Source: Methanobacterium paludis | GTDB lineage: Archaea > Methanobacteriota > Methanobacteria > Methanobacteriales > Methanobacteriaceae | NCBI RefSeq assembly: GCF_000214725.1 | Contig: NC_015574.1 | Location: 2,481,001 to 2,545,000 of the forward strand | Reading direction: 5' to 3' | DNA length: 64,000 nt | Shown here: positions 62,331 to 64,000 of the stretch, piece after piece | How positions within the stretch are numbered: the first letter of the stretch is position 1 | How the letters are laid out: every line of letters begins with the position of its first letter | Program-made: the position numbers and the translations under genes | The notes under the pieces: generated by a model | What the model saw: the letters and a program-made list of their open reading frames with translations, nothing else | Told to the model about the DNA's origin: nothing | Database searches by the model: none

Positions 62331-64000
62331 ATGAGGATACTTCTGATTCATTCTGATTATTTAAAATATAAAACAAGGTCAAAAACAAGAATAGCAGAAA
62401 AAATAGACGATGAAAAGAAAAAAGGTGAATTTAAAGATTCATTAGTAGTTTTCACAGCAGTCGAGAAGGAAGATGAGAAAAATCCAGAGGGAGTGGTTGA
62501 AAACGCTATCCTGGAAATAAAAGATATCTTAGCTAAAGTTGGGGCAAAAAATGTGGTTATATATCCATACGCCCACCTCAGCTCATCTTTAAGCTCACCT
62601 GACGCTGCAAAGAAAATACTTCAGGACATGGAGTCAAGACTGGACGAGCTTGATATTCCTGTTGGAAGGGCTCCATTTGGATGGTACAAATCCTTTGAAG
62701 TTTCATGTAAGGGACACCCACTTTCAGAGCTTTCAAGGACAATAACAGCCGAAAAACCTGAAAAAAAGGAAGAAAAACCCGAGGAAGAAAAATCAAAATT
62801 CTACATCATGGTCGATGGAAAACTCCAGGACCCTGAAGAATTTGAATATCAAAATCAGGACTTCAAAAAGCTTGTGGGCAATGAACTGGGAATAATGGAG
62901 TCCACAGGTGAGGAACCTCCACATGTACGCCTTATGAGGGAGAAAAGTCTGGCAGACTATGAACCTTCAGCAGATATAGGCCATCTCCGCTGGTATCCTA
63001 AGGGCAGACTTGTCAGGGACCTTCTTGCAGACTACGTTTACAACCTCGTGACAGAGAGGGGTGCAATGCCTGTGGAGACCCCTATAATGTACGATTTGTC
63101 GGATGAGGCCATAAGGGTGCACGCAGAGAAATTCGGGGAACGTCAGTACCGTTTAGGCACTAAAAACAAGGAGCTCATGCTCAGATACGCATGCTGTTTC
63201 GGTGCCTTCAGAATTCTTGCAGATTCATTCCTAACATGGAAAAACCTTCCAATAGGCATGTACGAACTTTCAACCTACAGTTTCCGTCTTGAGAAAAAGG
63301 GAGAGGTTGTAGGACTTAAAAGGTTGAGGGGATTCACAATGCCAGACCTGCACACAGTCTGCGCCGACATAGACCATGCAATGGAGGAGTTCGACAAGCA
63401 GATAGACATGTGCAAACAGACTGGAGTGGACCTTGAAGTCAACTACGAAGTTATAATGAGGGCCACAGCAGAGTTTTTCAAGGAGAACGAGGAATGGGTC
63501 TACAACGCAGCGGCGAAAATAGGTAAACCAGTGCTCATGGAAGTCTTACCAAAGAGAAAACACTATTGGATAGCTAAAATGGACTTTGCAGCTATAGACT
63601 ACCTTGGAAGGCCTATAGAAAATCCAACCATCCAGATAGATGTTGAAAGTGGTGAAAGGTTCGGAATAACCTATATAAACGAATCAGAAGAAGACATAAA
63701 CCCAATAATACTCCACTGCAGCCCAACTGGAAGTGTTGAAAGGGTTATATGCAGTTTACTTGAAAAAACCGCCGTTGAAATGGATGAAAAACCACCAATG
63801 CTCCCTATATGGCTTGAACCAACACAGGTACGGGTTATACCAATTGCAGAAAGGCACACAGACTTTGCACTAAAACTTGCAGAAGAGATAAAGGCCCAAA
63901 ATGTCCGTGTTGACGTTGATGAGATGCATGAAACAGTTGGAAAGAAAATAAGAAATGCAGGTAAAGATTGGGTTCCATACGTTGTTGTGATAGGTGATAG
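62331..64000 (+). CDS. thrS: Threonyl-tRNA synthetase, archaeal type (3' truncated by window)
   Basis: An open frame of 556 codons continuing beyond the window. The N-terminal domain MRILLIHSDY... to about 145 is the archaeal D-aminoacyl-tRNA deacylase-like editing domain, which clears mischarged Ser. A Lys/Glu linker follows, then the class II core: WYPKGRLVRDLL, metal-binding Cys in RYACCFGAFRI, motif 2 LEKKGEVVGLKRLRGF, motif 3 CSPTGSVERVICSLL, and the anticodon-binding domain start PIWLEPTQVRVIPI. AGGTGGTCAA precedes the ATG. Confidence 0.96.
   Translation, partial: MRILLIHSDYLKYKTRSKTRIAEKIDDEKKKGEFKDSLVVFTAVEKEDEKNPEGVVENAILEIKDILAKVGAKNVVIYPYAHLSSSLSSPDAAKKILQDMESRLDELDIPVGRAPFGWYKSFEVSCKGHPLSELSRTITAEKPEKKEEKPEEEKSKFYIMVDGKLQDPEEFEYQNQDFKKLVGNELGIMESTGEEPPHVRLMREKSLADYEPSADIGHLRWYPKGRLVRDLLADYVYNLVTERGAMPVETPIMYDLSDEAIRVHAEKFGERQYRLGTKNKELMLRYACCFGAFRILADSFLTWKNLPIGMYELSTYSFRLEKKGEVVGLKRLRGFTMPDLHTVCADIDHAMEEFDKQIDMCKQTGVDLEVNYEVIMRATAEFFKENEEWVYNAAAKIGKPVLMEVLPKRKHYWIAKMDFAAIDYLGRPIENPTIQIDVESGERFGITYINESEEDINPIILHCSPTGSVERVICSLLEKTAVEMDEKPPMLPIWLEPTQVRVIPIAERHTDFALKLAEEIKAQNVRVDVDEMHETVGKKIRNAGKDWVPYVVVIGD

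Overview
The window is a stretch of a methanogen chromosome, most likely a mesophilic Methanobacterium (order Methanobacteriales). The evidence is the gene content: methyl-CoM reductase component A2 (AtwA), methanogenesis marker protein 12, both ends of the cobalamin ring pathway, PolD small subunit, Hef, fused Kae1-Bud32, archaeal ThrRS and ArgRS, and an Orc1/Cdc6 gene beside a chromosomal origin. The origin repeats carry the TTACACTTGAAA core known from Methanothermobacter thermautotrophicus. DNA is AT-rich, intergenic DNA very much so. Most genes have GGTGA- or GGAGG-type ribosome binding sites, and many true starts lie 3 codons downstream of a spurious GTG that is part of the Shine-Dalgarno sequence itself.

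Layout. 0-6.5 kb: a large bacterial-type malic enzyme, then a same-strand trio (proteasome-like Ntn hydrolase, OGG1-type DNA glycosylase, Cys-motif protein with a possible S24/S26 fold), small membrane proteins, a GAF protein and a cyclophilin. 6.5-17 kb: argD, an MFS exporter, the lysA-dapF pair, hef, tRNA methyltransferase trmI and pyrB. 17-20 kb: cdc6 and oriC (four repeats on each side of an AT-rich core, in opposite orientation). 20-37 kb: cobalamin genes (cobD/cbiB, cbiG, cbiH, cobT-like), DNA polymerase D small subunit, fuculose-phosphate aldolase family, aconitase X (archaeal mevalonate pathway), a DHH nuclease overlapping rpsO, XTP pyrophosphatase, Kae1-Bud32, SpoIIM family and uppP. 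37-46 kb: ilvE, two near-identical tRNA-Val genes, an Mrr-domain membrane protein, surE, a DUF134 regulator, atwA, and a small accessory patch (winged-helix regulator, two membrane proteins, a truncated YnfA-family fragment, a DUF2769 protein). 46-48.5 kb: long non-coding DNA with a solitary origin-type repeat, mmp12 and a decayed gene. 48.5-64 kb: ilvBNC, purD, argF, ilvD-signal peptidase-argS, nitroreductase, UbiB-family kinase, and thrS running off the end.

How it fits together. Branched-chain amino acid synthesis (ilvB, N, C, D, E) is almost complete here. Arginine (argD, argF, argS), lysine (lysA, dapF), pyrimidine (pyrB) and purine (purD) genes are also present. Replication and repair genes (cdc6, PolD DP1, Hef, a RecJ-like nuclease) cluster within about 13 kb of oriC. 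Most of the window is ordinary core genome. The points most worth a second look are the Ntn hydrolase/glycosylase/S24-like trio, the solitary origin repeat with three CTAC(A/T)GTAG palindromes near 46.5 kb, the abrupt base-composition change inside atwA, the shared CCACATG elements at the argD and tRNA-Val promoters, and two gene remnants.
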